In this document: positions 33,967 to 34,978 of the stretch, one piece after another | Numbering within the stretch: position 1 is the first letter of the stretch | Layout of the letters: every line of letters begins with the position of its first letter | Assembly (NCBI GenBank): GCA_012960465.1 | Contig: DUBF01000047.1 | Location: 1-34,978 of the forward strand | Direction: 5' to 3' | From: Rhodospirillales bacterium | GTDB lineage: Bacteria > Pseudomonadota > Alphaproteobacteria > Rhodospirillales > UBA2165 | Length of the DNA: 34,978 bases | The notes under the pieces: generated by a model | Seen by the model: only the letters and a program-made list of their open reading frames with translations | The model's database searches: none | Told to the model about the DNA's origin: nothing | Translations under genes and position numbers: made by a program

Positions 33967-34978
33967 ATGACACTTAAAATACCGATAAAAGTATTATTTT
34001 TTTTAATCAGCATTTTATGTGTAACAGCATGTTCCGATGTTAATCATTACGCATTAGGCCCAATAGAAGACTTGGAGCACATTGATTTGCCGGTGGGCAT
34101 GCTTCCTGCTGCTAAGCCCGCAGCACGTGAAGAAGCTCAAATGATGGTACTATGGTTGTTCGCAAAAGATATTGATAAAACAAAATCCAACCCACCAGAA
34201 ATGTTACGTGGTTTAGCTTATCTAGAATACTTACTAAATGATATTCTACAAGATTTAGCTACCGTCGTAAGTACGAAAAAATCAGTAAAGAAGATTGTCC
34301 TAAATCTCCGTGATGCACTAGGTATGCCACTCTACGCACCCCCCAAAAAAATGATAAAAATGTATTGGAGCACTGCTAAATTCATGAAAATCAATAAATT
34401 TACCAAGCTGGAATTAGCAGAATCTGTAGTCACAACCCAAGAAAATTTAAGTGAGGTAAAGTCCTTAATTACACTAGCCATTGTCACAGCCAAGTTAAAT
34501 ATGATCACTGCACAGAATCAAAATATATCCAAAAAACTGGGTATAAAGGAACTAAAGTTTGAGGACAAACCTTACCCTTACCTTAAGAATGCTGAACCTA
34601 TAAATTTTGACAAATTTCGGACGATCACTTCACAAGATAATAAAAATTTTCCTCCAAAACCATGGTCTCATTGGTCGAGAGACCTGAAAAATAACCTTAA
34701 CTCCATTTCAAAAAAGATAGAAGAAAAAAGGAAGTTTTTTTCAGTGTCTAACTCTAATTATGAAAAAGATTTTTATAAAGCAACTGCAAAAGTTTTTCAA
34801 AATATATTAAATGAGGATCAAAATACTTGGATAACATTACAAAAACTTCAAAAATTATCTGATTTTATGGCTCTGTCTTCGTTACGGTTGCCCAAAAAAC
34901 TTGTCGTGGATAAAAAAAGAAATATTGAGGTTCAAACGAAACTAAGAGCGCTTACACCAAATGACTTTAACAATCTGC
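33967..34978 (+). CDS. Lipoprotein of unknown function, cut by the window end
   Basis: The frame is open from ATG at 33967 to the last base, 337 codons, with no stop, so it is a partial gene. Residues 1-21 are a lipoprotein signal (MTLKIPIKVLFFLISILC) and the lipobox is VTAC, lipid attached to Cys22. The mature part begins SDVNHYALGPIEDLEHIDLP and is hydrophilic, Lys- and Asn-rich and mostly helix-like (for example LAYLEYLLNDILQDLATVV). I recognise no family. Codon and base use become more A-rich than in the genes to the left. Weak GGAA lies before the ATG. It is divergent from the MarR gene. Confidence 0.82.
   Translation, partial: MTLKIPIKVLFFLISILCVTACSDVNHYALGPIEDLEHIDLPVGMLPAAKPAAREEAQMMVLWLFAKDIDKTKSNPPEMLRGLAYLEYLLNDILQDLATVVSTKKSVKKIVLNLRDALGMPLYAPPKKMIKMYWSTAKFMKINKFTKLELAESVVTTQENLSEVKSLITLAIVTAKLNMITAQNQNISKKLGIKELKFEDKPYPYLKNAEPINFDKFRTITSQDNKNFPPKPWSHWSRDLKNNLNSISKKIEEKRKFFSVSNSNYEKDFYKATAKVFQNILNEDQNTWITLQKLQKLSDFMALSSLRLPKKLVVDKKRNIEVQTKLRALTPNDFNNL

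Overview
The window looks like an AT-rich alphaproteobacterial chromosome, probably from an uncultured or marine-type lineage (inference). The order rplU-rpmA-obgE-proB-proA-nadD-rsfS-rlmH on the minus strand at 23.3-29.5 kb is the arrangement usual in Alphaproteobacteria. No rRNA, tRNA, CRISPR array, insertion sequence, integrase or phage gene was seen.

Region 1 (1-23.3 kb) is an aromatic-acid catabolic and transport island. Its left minus-strand unit is GntR/FCD regulator 1, a LigJ-type 4-oxalomesaconate hydratase, an RraA/LigK-type aldolase, a Rieske oxygenase and an HD-domain protein. A divergent plus-strand unit (5.1-8.9 kb) encodes a complete oligopeptide-type ABC transporter core with two permeases and two ATPases. 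From 22.5 kb down to 9.0 kb the minus strand carries binding protein 3, Rieske oxygenase 4, GntR regulator 2, binding protein 2, a LigB-type extradiol dioxygenase, Rieske oxygenase 3, a binding-protein-fold protein without signal peptide, a SnoaL-like protein, Rieske oxygenase 2, a long amidohydrolase and binding protein 1. A cupin gene diverges from binding protein 3.

The likely logic is as follows (inference). Three paralogous periplasmic binding proteins feed one ABC transporter. Rieske oxygenases and perhaps a decarboxylase or amidohydrolase convert the substrate to a trihydroxylated or dihydroxylated benzoate. The LigB-type enzyme opens the ring, and LigJ and LigK finish to pyruvate and oxaloacetate. 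No LigC dehydrogenase or LigI lactonase is present, so the visible set matches gallate-type cleavage better than the protocatechuate 4,5 route. No Rieske reductase or ferredoxin is present either. An identical palindrome, CCTAACGTTAGG, overlaps the predicted -10 element of two promoters (gntR2 and binding protein 3) with the same geometry, which suggests one regulon.

Region 2 (23.3-29.7 kb) is the housekeeping block, with a good rplU promoter, a hairpin in the rplU leader and an intrinsic terminator after rpmA. Region 3 (29.7-33.7 kb) has a membrane-anchored FMN glutamate-synthase-like protein, a benzoate-CoA-ligase-like enzyme and a MarR regulator with a repeated candidate operator. The window ends inside a plus-strand lipoprotein gene that starts at 33967 and stays open to the last base. 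A short plus-strand gene tail occupies bases 1-114.
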